Counted from the stretch's first letter, positions 1 to 6,476 are shown. The stretch is DNA of 38,482 nt from a virus (IMGVR_UViG_3300027767_000001:1-38482); one strand, 5' to 3'. Program-made: numbers and translations. Notes: a model not told the origin generated them from the letters alone.

Positions 1-99
1 AAACGGTAGCGTTTGATGGTCGCTGCACTATAAGAAGAGCCATCTTACCAGAAGATAGTGCAATCGAGTCGTGGAAAGAAGGGGTCCGGAAAGCCGGAC
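1..99. repeat. Left copy of exact 99-bp terminal direct repeat
   Basis: Bases 1-99 are identical to 38384-38482. The replication gene stays in frame across the join, so the sequence closes into a circle of about 38,383 bp. An overlap of exactly 99 bases equals a common odd k-mer length in short-read assemblers. I therefore read it as an assembly overlap of a circular or circularly permuted genome, not as a biological terminal repeat. Confidence 0.95.
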
Positions 100-764
100 G
101 CAGGTCCGGAAAGCCGGACTCGGAGTCTGGAAAGCCGGACTCGCCAGGTCCGGGTTCCCGGACCGGGGGTGACCCTTCTCCTTATATACATTATAACAAA
201 GGAGAGATAATTATTGCTCAGACGCCAAAAAAGGCGCTTCGCAACACCGCCCCTGTTTTGCATTCAAGGTCTGATAATATATGTTGTGATATTCAATTTT
301 GTTTTGAAAAGCGCGAATTCCTGAACATTTCCGAAAAAGACCTCGATTCTTGGAGACAGATTTATCCTGATGTCAATGTAGCTCTAGAGCTTAAGGAAAT
401 GAGTGAGTGGCTCTTGTCTAATCCATCGAGAGCAAAGAAAAAACTCTATCGCAAATTCATCACAACTTGGCTGGCGAAAGAGCAAGACAAGAACTCGAAT
501 CAAAAAGCTTACCGGGAAACGAAGGCGAAATCTCAAAAAGAAGATCCCAAAGTTACAGCTCTCAATGCTGAGTTAGAAATTGAAACTCAAAATCGACACT
601 GGTTTAGAAGCATCCGCGAAAAGATATATCCCCATGTGTCTGATTCTTCATGGGATTATGTAGAATTTAGAACAGGGGACCTCGAAGACAAGAAAATATT
701 CTATAAAGATTCTAGGTTCAAAGAGTTGATAAAAACAGAAATAAAAAATAGGAAGCTTCTATGA
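1..764 (+). CDS. Replication initiator protein, C-terminal part (gene starts at 38164)
   Basis: This is the downstream part of a gene that begins at 38164 and runs across the circular join, giving a 327-residue protein. The frame is open from base 3 with no start of its own; a TTG at 258 is internal. Encoded here are the last part of the winged-helix domain, a Gly/Pro/Arg/Asp-rich linker (about residues 101-132) spelled by the iteron repeats, and a C-terminal domain rich in Trp, Lys and Glu. The architecture (DNA-binding N-terminus, repeat-containing linker, C-terminal domain) resembles phage initiators such as lambda O, with the origin inside the gene. That the C-terminal domain recruits a host helicase or its loader is inference only. 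The end overlaps the next start by 4 bp. Confidence 0.85.
   Translation, partial: TVAFDGRCTIRRAILPEDSAIESWKEGVRKAGRRSGKPDSESGKPDSPGPGSRTGGDPSPYIHYNKGEIIIAQTPKKALRNTAPVLHSRSDNICCDIQFCFEKREFLNISEKDLDSWRQIYPDVNVALELKEMSEWLLSNPSRAKKKLYRKFITTWLAKEQDKNSNQKAYRETKAKSQKEDPKVTALNAELEIETQNRHWFRSIREKIYPHVSDSSWDYVEFRTGDLEDKKIFYKDSRFKELIKTEIKNRKLL
84..163. repeat. Four inverted-repeat iterons inside the initiator gene; candidate origin
   Basis: Four 16-bp units of the form GTCCGG-N4-CCGGAC start at 84, 104, 125 and 148. Units 1 and 2 are GTCCGGAAAGCCGGAC, unit 3 has one change in the left arm (GTCTGG), and unit 4 has GTTC as spacer. Spacing is 20, 21 and 23 bp, about two helical turns, so the units lie on one face of the DNA. 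Unit 4 extends to an 8-bp-arm inverted repeat at 147-164. The block is very GC-rich in an AT-rich genome. Position inside an initiator gene fits a lambda-type origin. That the initiator binds these sites is inference. Confidence 0.75.
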
Positions 765-1009
765 GTTCCAACGATGAATTTATCCAAAAGCTCGATCAGA
801 TTTGGCCAGAGATACTCGAGACAGATGATCTCGTTAAGGTGGGGCTCTATCCTTCGATGCAGGCTGCATATTATTCACGAAAACTAGGTCGTGCTCCTGA
901 ATACTTTGAAGTGGGGAAGAGAATATTTTATGCGAAGACTGCTGTCCTGAACTGGCTAAGATCGGCAAAGCGTAATGAAAAAGATACCCAAACTCAAAAG
1001 ACAGCCTAG
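761..1009 (+). CDS. Small AlpA/excisionase-like DNA-binding protein
   Basis: This 82-residue protein has a compact helix-turn-helix look: an acidic N-terminal helix, the segment DLVKVGLYPSMQAAYYSRK (residues 22-40) as a likely recognition-helix region, then a strand-rich stretch with FEVGKRIFYAKTAVLNWL, which resembles the wing and last helix of AlpA/MerR-type domains. The start overlaps the initiator stop by 4 bp (ATGA) and the end overlaps the nuclease gene by 35 bp, so all three are translationally coupled. Being next to the initiator suggests a role in replication or transcription control. The fold call is from pattern only. Confidence 0.6.
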   Translation: MSSNDEFIQKLDQIWPEILETDDLVKVGLYPSMQAAYYSRKLGRAPEYFEVGKRIFYAKTAVLNWLRSAKRNEKDTQTQKTA

Positions 1010-1427
1010 GGTCTTCAATGCTAAAGCTTCATGGCAAGAAGTTGGTGGCAAAAGGATTTACTTCCGATCAGTTTGGGAGTGGCAATATGCGTTATATTTG
1101 GAGTTTCTCAAGCAAAATGGAAAGATTGAAGATTGGGAGCATGAACCGAAAACTTTTTGGTTTGAAGAGGTCAAACGAGGAAGAAATAATTACAAGCCCG
1201 ATTTTCGCGTTTTAAAGGCTCAAGGCGATCATTTCTGGGTTGAGGTGAAGGGTTTCATGGATAAGGGGTCGATCGTCAAGCTGAAGCGGTTTAAACAATG
1301 TTTTCCGGCCGAAGAGATTGAGGTTGTCGGTCCGGATTGGTTTCAAAAGCATTCCGTTTTGCTTTCGATCATTAAGCAAATGAACATATCAAAAAGAGGA
1401 AAAGATGCTGAAGATAAAATTATTTAA
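975..1427 (+). CDS. DUF1064-type PD-(D/E)XK endonuclease (resolvase-like)
   Basis: The 150-residue protein matches small phage endonucleases of the DUF1064 group. The first acidic residue is Glu35 in RSVWEWQYA. The core motif is KPDF (Asp76) followed by E-V-K at 90-92 in FWVEVKG, together forming a PD-(D/E)XK active site. The EHEPKTFWF strand before the core is also typical. Relatives are annotated as Holliday-junction resolvase-like or generic endonucleases, which would help branch resolution before packaging or during recombination. The start at 975 lies inside the preceding gene and is in the frame that carries the whole fold. It overlaps the next gene by 23 bp. Confidence 0.8.
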   Translation: MKKIPKLKRQPRVFNAKASWQEVGGKRIYFRSVWEWQYALYLEFLKQNGKIEDWEHEPKTFWFEEVKRGRNNYKPDFRVLKAQGDHFWVEVKGFMDKGSIVKLKRFKQCFPAEEIEVVGPDWFQKHSVLLSIIKQMNISKRGKDAEDKII

Positions 1428-1596
1428 TGCAATCACTGTGAATGAATTGGAAGTAGCGGTAAATTATTTTCTAAGCTCTGTGCCATTGAAGCTTCTCGCT
1501 TTGCAATACCACGCAGCAGGGGACAAACATATATTTTTACTTACGTATGAGGTAATCAATGCCGTTGAAGAAGGGAAAGTCCAAGAAAACAATTAG
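1405..1596 (+). CDS. Small protein resembling the Cse60 family
   Basis: A 63-residue protein with the pattern KIKLFN-x(n)[11 protein letters not shown] followed by strands containing IQY-like (LALQYHA) and YEV. This is the strand-helix-strand arrangement of the small Cse60/DUF2758 group often seen in phages, whose biochemical function is not established. A good ribosome site (AGAGG) precedes ATG 1405 inside the nuclease gene. Its 3' end overlaps the next gene in another frame (1559). The family assignment is by eye. Confidence 0.6.
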   Translation: MLKIKLFNAITVNELEVAVNYFLSSVPLKLLALQYHAAGDKHIFLLTYEVINAVEEGKVQENN

Positions 1597-1714
1597 TTCA
1601 AACATCAAGACAGAGATTGAGCATGGAAAACCACAGAAACAGGCTGTGGCTATAGCTCTCAATATAGCGCGTAAATCGGGTGATAAAATTCCTAAAAAGA
1701 GGAAGAAAAAATAA
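1559..1714 (+). CDS. Small basic phage protein, DUF6496-like
   Basis: A 51-residue, very basic protein starting [16 protein letters not shown], with a central [18 protein letters not shown] and a Lys-rich C-terminus. This layout is shared by a widespread group of short phage proteins (N-terminal KKG-x-S, then P-x-KQAVAIA, then a basic tail). Their function is unknown; the charge suggests nucleic-acid binding. It overlaps the previous gene by 38 bp and its stop at 1712-1714 is followed directly by the ATG of the next gene. Confidence 0.75.
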   Translation: MPLKKGKSKKTISSNIKTEIEHGKPQKQAVAIALNIARKSGDKIPKKRKKK

Positions 1715-1858
1715 ATGGACAAGAAGATCAAGAAAATTCAGCAGGGTACAAAGAAGTTGGTAAAAGAAGAGTCTGAACTTCTCAAAGCGGATAAGAAGCG
1801 GGATAAAGTCTGCGATTATGGCGAAAAGATGTTGAAGAAGAAGAAAAAATCGAAGTAA
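1715..1858 (+). CDS. Small lysine-rich protein
   Basis: A 47-residue protein, mostly charged helix (KKIKKIQQGTKKLVKEESEL), with a single cysteine in a DKVCDYG motif and a poly-Lys end. Similar short Lys-rich proteins with a DKVCD-like motif accompany DUF6496-like genes in other phages. No function is known. It begins immediately after the preceding stop, and its stop overlaps the next start (TAATG). Confidence 0.6.
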   Translation: MDKKIKKIQQGTKKLVKEESELLKADKKRDKVCDYGEKMLKKKKKSK

Positions 1859-2052
1859 TGGACAAAAAAAAGATTTGCGGCAGCCTGAATGATGATCTCA
1901 TCACTTTGATGATTTATGTGCAAATCATCCAGAAGACTTCTTGCTCAAAACAGAATTTTCATAAAGAGCTCTCGCATGTAATTGAAGAGCTTTCTGCAAT
2001 CTACAATAAAACGATCAGCATCAGAGATGAATTAGATAATTTCAACGTGTGA
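1858..2052 (+). CDS. Hypothetical small helical protein
   Basis: A 64-residue protein coupled to the gene before it by a TAATG overlap. The sequence predicts two or three helices with two cysteines (positions 7 and 29). The C-terminal half (HVIEELSAIYNKTISIRDELDNF) reads as a short coiled coil. I do not recognise a family. It ends 4 bp before the SpoVG-like gene, so it belongs to the same early transcript. Confidence 0.6.
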   Translation: MDKKKICGSLNDDLITLMIYVQIIQKTSCSKQNFHKELSHVIEELSAIYNKTISIRDELDNFNV

Positions 2053-2056
2053 AAAG

Positions 2057-2377
2057 ATGGAGATAATCAATTTTAGGAAAATCGATAAGGGAGCAGTCAA
2101 GGCGGCTTTTACGATACTGATCCCGGAATGGGGACAGATTCAGGTGGATGCTGTCTATGTTGAAAAAGAGGATGGAGCCTTTTGGGTCAATTACGCTTCG
2201 CAGCAATATGTCGATTCATTCGGGGCGAAGAAATCTTTTAACATGGTTCGCTGGCCAGTGGAAACCATAAAGAAATTGAATGCAGCCATCAGAGACAAGA
2301 TCAAGGCTGGAAATGTGAAGCACAGGGAAGAGAACGAAAAAAAACCAATATACAACGAGCAAGATATACCGTTTTAA
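2057..2377 (+). CDS. SpoVG-like nucleic-acid-binding protein with SSB-type C-terminal tail
   Basis: A 106-residue protein. Residues 1-80 follow the SpoVG layout: MEI-x-NFRKIDKGAVKAAFTI, a strand pair with VDAVYVEKEDGAFWVNYAS, then a C-terminal helix starting at RWPVETIKKLNAAI. SpoVG proteins bind DNA and RNA. The last residues are Asn-Glu-Gln-Asp-Ile-Pro-Phe after a flexible charged linker. DIPF is the peptide by which bacterial single-strand DNA-binding proteins recruit host repair and replication enzymes. I infer a phage ssDNA-binding protein working with the initiator and the recombination genes. The fold is by pattern only. Confidence 0.6.
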   Translation: MEIINFRKIDKGAVKAAFTILIPEWGQIQVDAVYVEKEDGAFWVNYASQQYVDSFGAKKSFNMVRWPVETIKKLNAAIRDKIKAGNVKHREENEKKPIYNEQDIPF

Positions 2378-2385
2378 GGAGGATT

Positions 2386-2502
2386 ATGAATACGGGTCAG
2401 CAGATTATGTTTGTCATCATTGGAATGGGAGCTTTTTTGTCATTACAGTGGTGCTGGGATTTATCTCGTCGCGTTAGAGCATTAGAGAAGAGAGGGAAGT
2501 AG
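2386..2502 (+). CDS. Small single-pass membrane protein
   Basis: A 38-residue product after a strong ribosome site (AAGGAGG, 6 bp before ATG 2386). It has a hydrophobic segment (IMFVIIGMGAFLSLQWCW, residues 7-24) followed by a positively charged tail (DLSRRVRALEKRGK), which predicts N-out/C-in insertion. I do not recognise it. The strong translation signal and position in a tight operon argue that it is real. Confidence 0.6.
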   Translation: MNTGQQIMFVIIGMGAFLSLQWCWDLSRRVRALEKRGK

Positions 2503-2505
2503 GAA

Positions 2506-2727
2506 ATGTTAAAGAAAATAATTACATGTGACAACTGCGACTCGGATTTGACAAAGGCAGATAATCATCCCGATTGGAGATTGGCGCTCGTTAATCAGAT
2601 GATTGAACCAAAATCATTTTTGACGACCGCCCCAAATCGATGTCCATGTGTTGATGAAGACAAGCATTTTTGTGGATTGGGTTGTTTGGAAGAATGGGTA
2701 CAAATATATAAAAATTCACAGGCCTGA
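2506..2727 (+). CDS. Small cysteine-rich, probable zinc-binding protein
   Basis: A 73-residue protein starting at ATG 2506, right after the membrane peptide gene. It has C-x2-C at residues 8-11 (TCDNCDSDL), a C-P-C pair at 46-48, and C-x3-C (FCGLGCLEEW) at 56-60. The arrangement reads as a treble-clef or zinc-ribbon type site with a terminal helix. No family is recognised and the role is unknown. Confidence 0.65.
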   Translation: MLKKIITCDNCDSDLTKADNHPDWRLALVNQMIEPKSFLTTAPNRCPCVDEDKHFCGLGCLEEWVQIYKNSQA

Positions 2728-2746
2728 CAGTGGTGTGTGAGGGCGT

Positions 2747-2821
2747 TTGGAATTTGAATTTTGGATACTGTACATAATATTCGGATTAGTAATGGCTTAC
2801 GCTTTTCTTAAGGTAACATAA
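2747..2821 (+). CDS. Possible 24-residue membrane peptide (TTG start)
   Basis: An open frame from TTG 2747 (preceded by GAGGG) encodes a very hydrophobic peptide containing WILYIIFGLVMAYAFLKV. Its TAA stop overlaps the ATG of the following gene. It fills an otherwise empty 93-bp gap and looks like the membrane peptide gene at 2386. The non-ATG start and short length make it uncertain. Confidence 0.35.
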   Translation: MEFEFWILYIIFGLVMAYAFLKVT

Positions 2822-3087
2822 TGTTGGGAATCAGACGTTCCGATCTTAAATTGTACGTAGATTTTTTGAATGAACACGGCGTCTTATCCACTTTGCATTT
2901 GATGAGAAAGTGGAAAAAAACTCGTGATGAAGCAAAAGAAATTTTGAATCAGATAGTCGACTATTTTGAAAATGTAAGATTCATGAGTGACACTCTGATT
3001 TATATTGAAGATCGAGACATGGAACGGTTGACCAATCCTATAAGGAGTAAAAGAAAATCTAAATGGAAAGATGTGACAAAGCCATAG
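2821..3087 (+). CDS. Hypothetical protein, possible winged-helix
   Basis: An 88-residue protein starting MLGIRRSDLKLYVDFLNEHG. The run of helices, with LSTLHLMRKWKKTRDEAKEIL as a possible recognition segment and a following strand pair (VRFMSDTLIYIED), is compatible with a small winged-helix fold. Nothing in it is diagnostic. It is in tandem with the flanking small genes and probably shares their transcript. Confidence 0.6.
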   Translation: MLGIRRSDLKLYVDFLNEHGVLSTLHLMRKWKKTRDEAKEILNQIVDYFENVRFMSDTLIYIEDRDMERLTNPIRSKRKSKWKDVTKP

Positions 3088-3110
3088 ATTTGAAAGGAAG
3101 GGATGTGATT

Positions 3111-3293
3111 ATGAGATGTTGGCCGATTATAATATTGATTATGGTATCGTCATGCAGCTACAACATCGAGGATACGATTATCGAAGGAAAAGATAATCAC
3201 GTCGTAGAGGAATCAAAACAAGAGCCTGAAACAAAAATCAAGGCTGCTCTTGAAGGTCATGGATTGTGGGATAAGTTATGGATGTTACAATAA
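3111..3293 (+). CDS. Small predicted lipoprotein (60 aa)
   Basis: I choose ATG 3111 because a GGAAGGG ribosome site lies just upstream and the product then begins with a lipoprotein signal: MRCWPIIILIMVSSCSYN, with lipobox V-S-S-C and Cys15 as lipidated residue. The mature part is short and charged and ends in a Trp-containing helix. A second small lipoprotein with the same S-S-C-S-Y junction is encoded at 32793. Small phage lipoproteins can be outer-membrane spanins or exclusion proteins. Neither role can be decided here. Confidence 0.65.
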   Translation: MRCWPIIILIMVSSCSYNIEDTIIEGKDNHVVEESKQEPETKIKAALEGHGLWDKLWMLQ

Positions 3294-3361
3294 ATATCTA
3301 TTTCACAGATCAAGACATTAAGAGATTTCGATTGTCAAAAGAGGATGTAAATGCAAGCTGA
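3278..3361 (+). CDS. Possible 27-residue ORF
   Basis: ATG 3278 lies inside the end of the lipoprotein gene in another frame and the TGA stop overlaps the next start at 3351. The product (MDVTINIYFTDQDIKRFRL...) has one strand-like and one helix-like segment. Only its position, bridging two genes with overlaps on both sides, supports it. There is no clear ribosome site. Confidence 0.3.
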   Translation: MDVTINIYFTDQDIKRFRLSKEDVNAS

Positions 3362-3692
3362 AGATCCTTTCAATCATGCCATAAAGCAATGCGCTGAGGT
3401 GTTAATAGATGAATTCTCAGACGATTTTTCAGATGCAATTACAGATATTTATAAGGACATTTTGAACATTGTTGAGAGAATAGATGGATCTGAACTTGAT
3501 CGTGTAAACATTGTGAATGAGGTTTTTATACAATTTCATTCGTATCATATCGCTCAAACTCTTGCCATATATCCGCGTGAAATTCAAGAAGGAATATTGG
3601 TAAGAATGCACAGTAATTTAAAAAAATTATCTTTAAAAGCGCGTGATCATTTTCTTATTATGTGTGCTAAAGATGAGTATGATGAGAGATGA
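3351..3692 (+). CDS. Hypothetical acidic protein
   Basis: A 113-residue protein from ATG 3351, with AGAGGATG just upstream as ribosome site. It is mainly helical and acidic in the N-terminal half (CAEVLIDEFSDDFSDAITDIYKDI by character), with a Lys/Arg-richer second half. I do not recognise it. It overlaps the next gene by 4 bp (ATGA), so the two are coupled. Confidence 0.65.
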   Translation: MQAEDPFNHAIKQCAEVLIDEFSDDFSDAITDIYKDILNIVERIDGSELDRVNIVNEVFIQFHSYHIAQTLAIYPREIQEGILVRMHSNLKKLSLKARDHFLIMCAKDEYDER

Positions 3693-3874
3693 GCACTCCT
3701 ATTGAGATAAAAGTGATTTTAAAAGATGATGAGAGAACTTTGACGCAGCAATTTTTGTGTTATGAAGGACTTGTGAATGAAGACATGATCAGTCAATACG
3801 TAACTCAAGCAAAAAAGAATTTTTCAGGAAATACCGAGAGCATTGTTGTTAGATTAACGATGGTGATAGAATGA
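3689..3874 (+). CDS. Hypothetical small protein
   Basis: A 61-residue protein with strand-helix-strand character (IEIKVILKDD ... SIVVRLTMVIE). It is coupled on both sides by 4-bp ATGA overlaps, upstream with the 113-residue gene and downstream with the small terminase. No family is recognised. Confidence 0.6.
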   Translation: MSTPIEIKVILKDDERTLTQQFLCYEGLVNEDMISQYVTQAKKNFSGNTESIVVRLTMVIE

Positions 3875-4404
3875 GTCGTAATGGTTTTAGAAAAGGGGAC
3901 GAACTACTCGACGAGCTTAATAAGGAAAAGCCGCACTATACTCCGTTTGTTCCAGGAAATACTTATTCTAAAAAATTGACTACTAAAGAATTAAAGGAAG
4001 AAGCTTTTCGTCAGTATTGTGAGCATTTGGCTAAGGGAAAGTCCAAAAGGTCATGGTGGTTTGAGCATCCTGATCTCTCTCTTACCTGGGAAACAATGGA
4101 AAAATACCTAAGAGAAGATCCAGATTTCGATTCAATAAAAAAAAGTATATCAGAATCGAAGGGTTTTCGTGTATGGGAAGATGTCGTTGAAGAGTCCGCA
4201 AATGGTAAAAACAGAAAGGCAAATACAGCAACGCTTCAAATGCTTATGAGGAATAAATTTGGATGGGATAAAGAGGCCGATAAGCAGAATCCAGACTTTA
4301 ACGTCCACATCGAGCTAAATCAAGCGCTCATGGAGCAGATCACAAAGTTTCAAGAAGCACGGAAAAGAGATACTATCAGCATTAATGCCGAGCAAAAATC
4401 ATAG
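3871..4404 (+). CDS. terS: Terminase small subunit
   Basis: A 177-residue protein in the expected place, ahead of the large terminase. The segment around residues 48-95 (EEAFRQYCEHLAKGKSKRSWW, then LTWETMEKYLREDPDFD) looks like the N-terminal DNA-binding helices. Residues 118-133 contain NTATLQMLMRNKFGWDKE, the helix with an F-GW motif commonly found near the end of the core in small terminases of this kind. It would recognise phage DNA and hand it to TerL as an oligomeric ring. Unusually, about 520 bp of mostly minus-strand genes separate it from terL. Confidence 0.75.
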   Translation: MSRNGFRKGDELLDELNKEKPHYTPFVPGNTYSKKLTTKELKEEAFRQYCEHLAKGKSKRSWWFEHPDLSLTWETMEKYLREDPDFDSIKKSISESKGFRVWEDVVEESANGKNRKANTATLQMLMRNKFGWDKEADKQNPDFNVHIELNQALMEQITKFQEARKRDTISINAEQKS

Positions 4405-4508
4405 TGAGTGATAGGCAATATTTTTGCGTGTTCCGGCATGCTTTCTATGTATTTAATCTGATTGAGAAGCATCTCTAGCAGATCTTCTTTCGTGAGTTTT
4501 TCGTTCAT
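4350..4508 (-). CDS. Small hypothetical protein (52 aa)
   Basis: ATG at 4508 follows directly after the stop of the DUF551 gene, with an AGAGGA ribosome site inside that gene's end. The product starts MNEKLTKEDLLEMLLNQIKY and is helical and acidic. Its 3' end overlaps the end of terS on the opposite strand by 55 bp. The coupling and ribosome site support it. Confidence 0.5.
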   Translation of the reverse strand: MNEKLTKEDLLEMLLNQIKYIESMPEHAKILPITHYDFCSALMLIVSLFRAS

Positions 4509-4721
4509 CTATTCCTCTACAGGCGGTTGTGGTAGCGGCATCCAATGTGTAAATATTGCATCTTCTTTGACGTAGTAGGGCAGTCCCCAATCTAATCTTG
4601 AATATCCGTTGGGATTGATTGATGCGACTCTTCTTATTTCATATATGCCGCGTCCGTGCGTTAGCCCTAAAACCCAATCTCCTAATGTAGGCATTCTATC
4701 TTTAAGGCTTATCCATTCCAT
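4509..4721 (-). CDS. DUF551 domain protein
   Basis: A 70-residue protein with the full DUF551 signature: MEWISLKDRMPTLGDWVL at the N-terminus and THWMPLPQPP at the C-terminus (residues 58-67). DUF551 proteins are common in phages and prophages, and their role is unknown. The gene lies on the minus strand between the two terminase genes, in the middle of a small minus-strand cluster. It looks like an accessory insertion. Confidence 0.8.
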   Translation of the reverse strand: MEWISLKDRMPTLGDWVLGLTHGRGIYEIRRVASINPNGYSRLDWGLPYYVKEDAIFTHWMPLPQPPVEE

Positions 4722-4927
4722 ATCTTTTCCGTTTCACAGCTCTATTCTAATCGGTTTGTTCACAGGTTGATAACGCTCATTGGAAATGAGCGTTCTGCCT
4801 CATCAAAATTGAAAGGCTTTTCTACTTCTATTCCTAAATGCATGTAGCCAGAATATCCCTATTCAACATCAGGTCAGATTTTACATTATCCATTAAATTT
4901 CTCCTTTGATATAAAATTAACTAAAGT
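4722..4927. other. Gap before terL: hairpin and small overlapping minus-strand frames
   Basis: This 206-bp stretch holds a perfect inverted repeat with 10-bp arms and 3-base loop at 4772-4794 (AACGCTCATT/AATGAGCGTT), without a T-run, so it is not a simple terminator. On the minus strand a 27-residue frame (4843-4760, MHLGIEVEKPFNFDEAE...) overlaps the end of the 19-codon frame that starts at 4893. The two lie in different frames and may be remains of one longer gene. No convincing promoter for terL is visible here. Confidence 0.5.
4834..4893 (-). CDS. Possible 19-codon leader or remnant ORF
   Basis: ATG at 4893 has an excellent ribosome site (AAAGGAG, 7 bp upstream) but the frame stops after 19 codons (MDNVKSDLMLNRDILATCI). 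The next minus-strand frame begins at 4843 within its last codons. This could be a leader peptide, a short gene, or the start of a gene broken by a frameshift. It would head the minus-strand cluster that includes DUF551. Confidence 0.35.
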   Translation of the reverse strand: MDNVKSDLMLNRDILATCI

Positions 4928-6226
4928 ATGCTAAATCACTTATCAGAAAAGCAAGTGGAATTTGTTTTGGAGGCTACCACCAAATGGAACTTGGCGCATG
5001 GTCCTATGCGCTCAGGAAAGACAATTGGAACTCTTTTTAGATTCATGCATGCCGTGGATAGATGTCCAGATTCTAAGATCTGGATGATAGGTCACACTTC
5101 CTCTACTATTTTTGATAATGCAGTGCGTCTTATCCTAGAGCAACCGCCTTTAGACAAACCAGATCCATTAGGAATATTCCGTCCATTTTGTTATTGGAAG
5201 AAACACGACCGTGAACTCATTTACAAAGAAAAAAAAATTTCAACTTGCGGCTCTAGAGATTCAAGCAGCGTCGGACGTATTCAAGGCTCAACGATGTCTC
5301 TTGTTTATGGCGATGAGATGACATTATGGGGAGAAGATTTCATACAGACCGTCGATACTAGACTCAGTAATCCCTGGAGTAAAGGATTCGGCTCTATGAA
5401 CCCAGTATATCCCTCACATATCTTGAAAAAATGGATAGATCAAGCATCTAAGGGCAATCCTGACTATTATGCTCTACAAATCATGCTCGATGATAACCCA
5501 TTTCTTGATCAGGAATATAAAGACCGTATCAAAAACTCACTTTCTGGCGTGTTTTACAAAAGAAATTATCTAGGAATTTGGTGCTTGGCGGAGGGCGCCA
5601 TCTTTGACTTTTTTGATAGACCCTTCCATGTAAAGCAAAAACCACCGCGTTGCGCTGAATATTGGATAGCAGGAATAGATGATGGAACATCTAATAACTT
5701 CGTATGTCTGCTTGTTGGTATAGATTCGGGCGTCAAAGAGCAAATTGGACCTATGCGTTGGGTTGAAAAAGAGTTCGTGTGGAATTCAAGGGATAAAGGA
5801 AGGGGACTGACAACATCCGAGAAAGCTCAGCATGTTAGAGAATTTTTAGAACCATATGCCATCAAAGGGATCTATGTGGATCCGTCAGCGGCTGCCTTGA
5901 AGTTGGAAATGCGAAGGGCGGGTTTAACCGTAATCGATGCTGGCAACGACGTCTTTAATGGCATTTCTACCATAACTTCTTATATGTACAATGGAAGTCT
6001 CGTCATCTGCTCAGAGTGCAAAAACACTATACGAGAAGTTGAATCATATGTATGGGATCCAAGAGCTTCAGAAAAAGGGGAAGATGCGCCCCTAAAACGA
6101 GATGATCACTGTATAGACGCGATGAGATATGCCGTTTATACTCATAAAGTTAATTCTTATCAACCCTACGCTCATAGTTCTGCAGATTATCAGAAAACGA
6201 GGTTTCAAACACGCTCGATATTTTAA
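4928..6226 (+). CDS. terL: Terminase large subunit, PBSX type
   Basis: A 432-residue DNA-packaging motor with nuclease. The ATPase domain has Walker A GPMRSGKT (25-32), Walker B MSLVYGDE (123-130, Asp129/Glu130) and a coupling motif GSMNP (155-159). The RNase-H-like nuclease domain shows Asp251 in GIDDGT, Asp318 in YVDPSAAAL and the DDHCIDAMRY helix (392-401). The length is normal for PBSX-like terminases. The start has a weak ribosome site. Its stop overlaps the next ATG (TAATG). It acts at the portal vertex with TerS. Confidence 0.93.
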   Translation: MLNHLSEKQVEFVLEATTKWNLAHGPMRSGKTIGTLFRFMHAVDRCPDSKIWMIGHTSSTIFDNAVRLILEQPPLDKPDPLGIFRPFCYWKKHDRELIYKEKKISTCGSRDSSSVGRIQGSTMSLVYGDEMTLWGEDFIQTVDTRLSNPWSKGFGSMNPVYPSHILKKWIDQASKGNPDYYALQIMLDDNPFLDQEYKDRIKNSLSGVFYKRNYLGIWCLAEGAIFDFFDRPFHVKQKPPRCAEYWIAGIDDGTSNNFVCLLVGIDSGVKEQIGPMRWVEKEFVWNSRDKGRGLTTSEKAQHVREFLEPYAIKGIYVDPSAAALKLEMRRAGLTVIDAGNDVFNGISTITSYMYNGSLVICSECKNTIREVESYVWDPRASEKGEDAPLKRDDHCIDAMRYAVYTHKVNSYQPYAHSSADYQKTRFQTRSIF

Positions 6227-6414
6227 TGAAATTATATTCATATCAAGAAAAAGTTCTCGAATCTGTCTTGTCAGATCCCTCTCATGCGCAGCTTATATCG
6301 ATGCCAACTGGGACTGGGAAAACGATAACTTTTTTAAATATTGCAAAACATTTAGATAAACGCTGTCTAATTCTAGTTCACAGAGAAGAACTTTTAAATC
6401 AGACCTATGAATAG
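6226..6414 (+). CDS. N-terminal remnant of an SF2 (DEAD/DEAH-type) helicase
   Basis: The 62-residue product begins like a superfamily 2 helicase: YSYQEKVLE (Q-motif-like), MPTGTGKT Walker A (26-33), then motif Ia in CLILVHREELLNQTYE, where it stops. All later helicase motifs (DExx, SAT, VI) are missing, both in this frame and in the 62 bp that follow. It is coupled to terL by TAATG. It may be a decayed gene, or a short NTP-binding protein kept for another purpose. The remaining frame is clean, with no internal stop. Confidence 0.75.
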   Translation: MKLYSYQEKVLESVLSDPSHAQLISMPTGTGKTITFLNIAKHLDKRCLILVHREELLNQTYE

Positions 6415-6476
6415 GAGAGTTGCCTAATTAAAATCTTTAATGCTATGGTGTACGGCGTCTCATATCTGAGGTCTCT

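Noticed and set aside
45-263. 72-residue minus-strand ORF over the iterons
   Set aside because: It is a composition shadow of the GC-rich repeats; the plus-strand initiator is in frame across the same bases.
6415-6476. Continuation of the helicase after a frameshift
   Set aside because: None of the frames in the 62-bp gap carries motif II or other helicase sequence before the portal starts.
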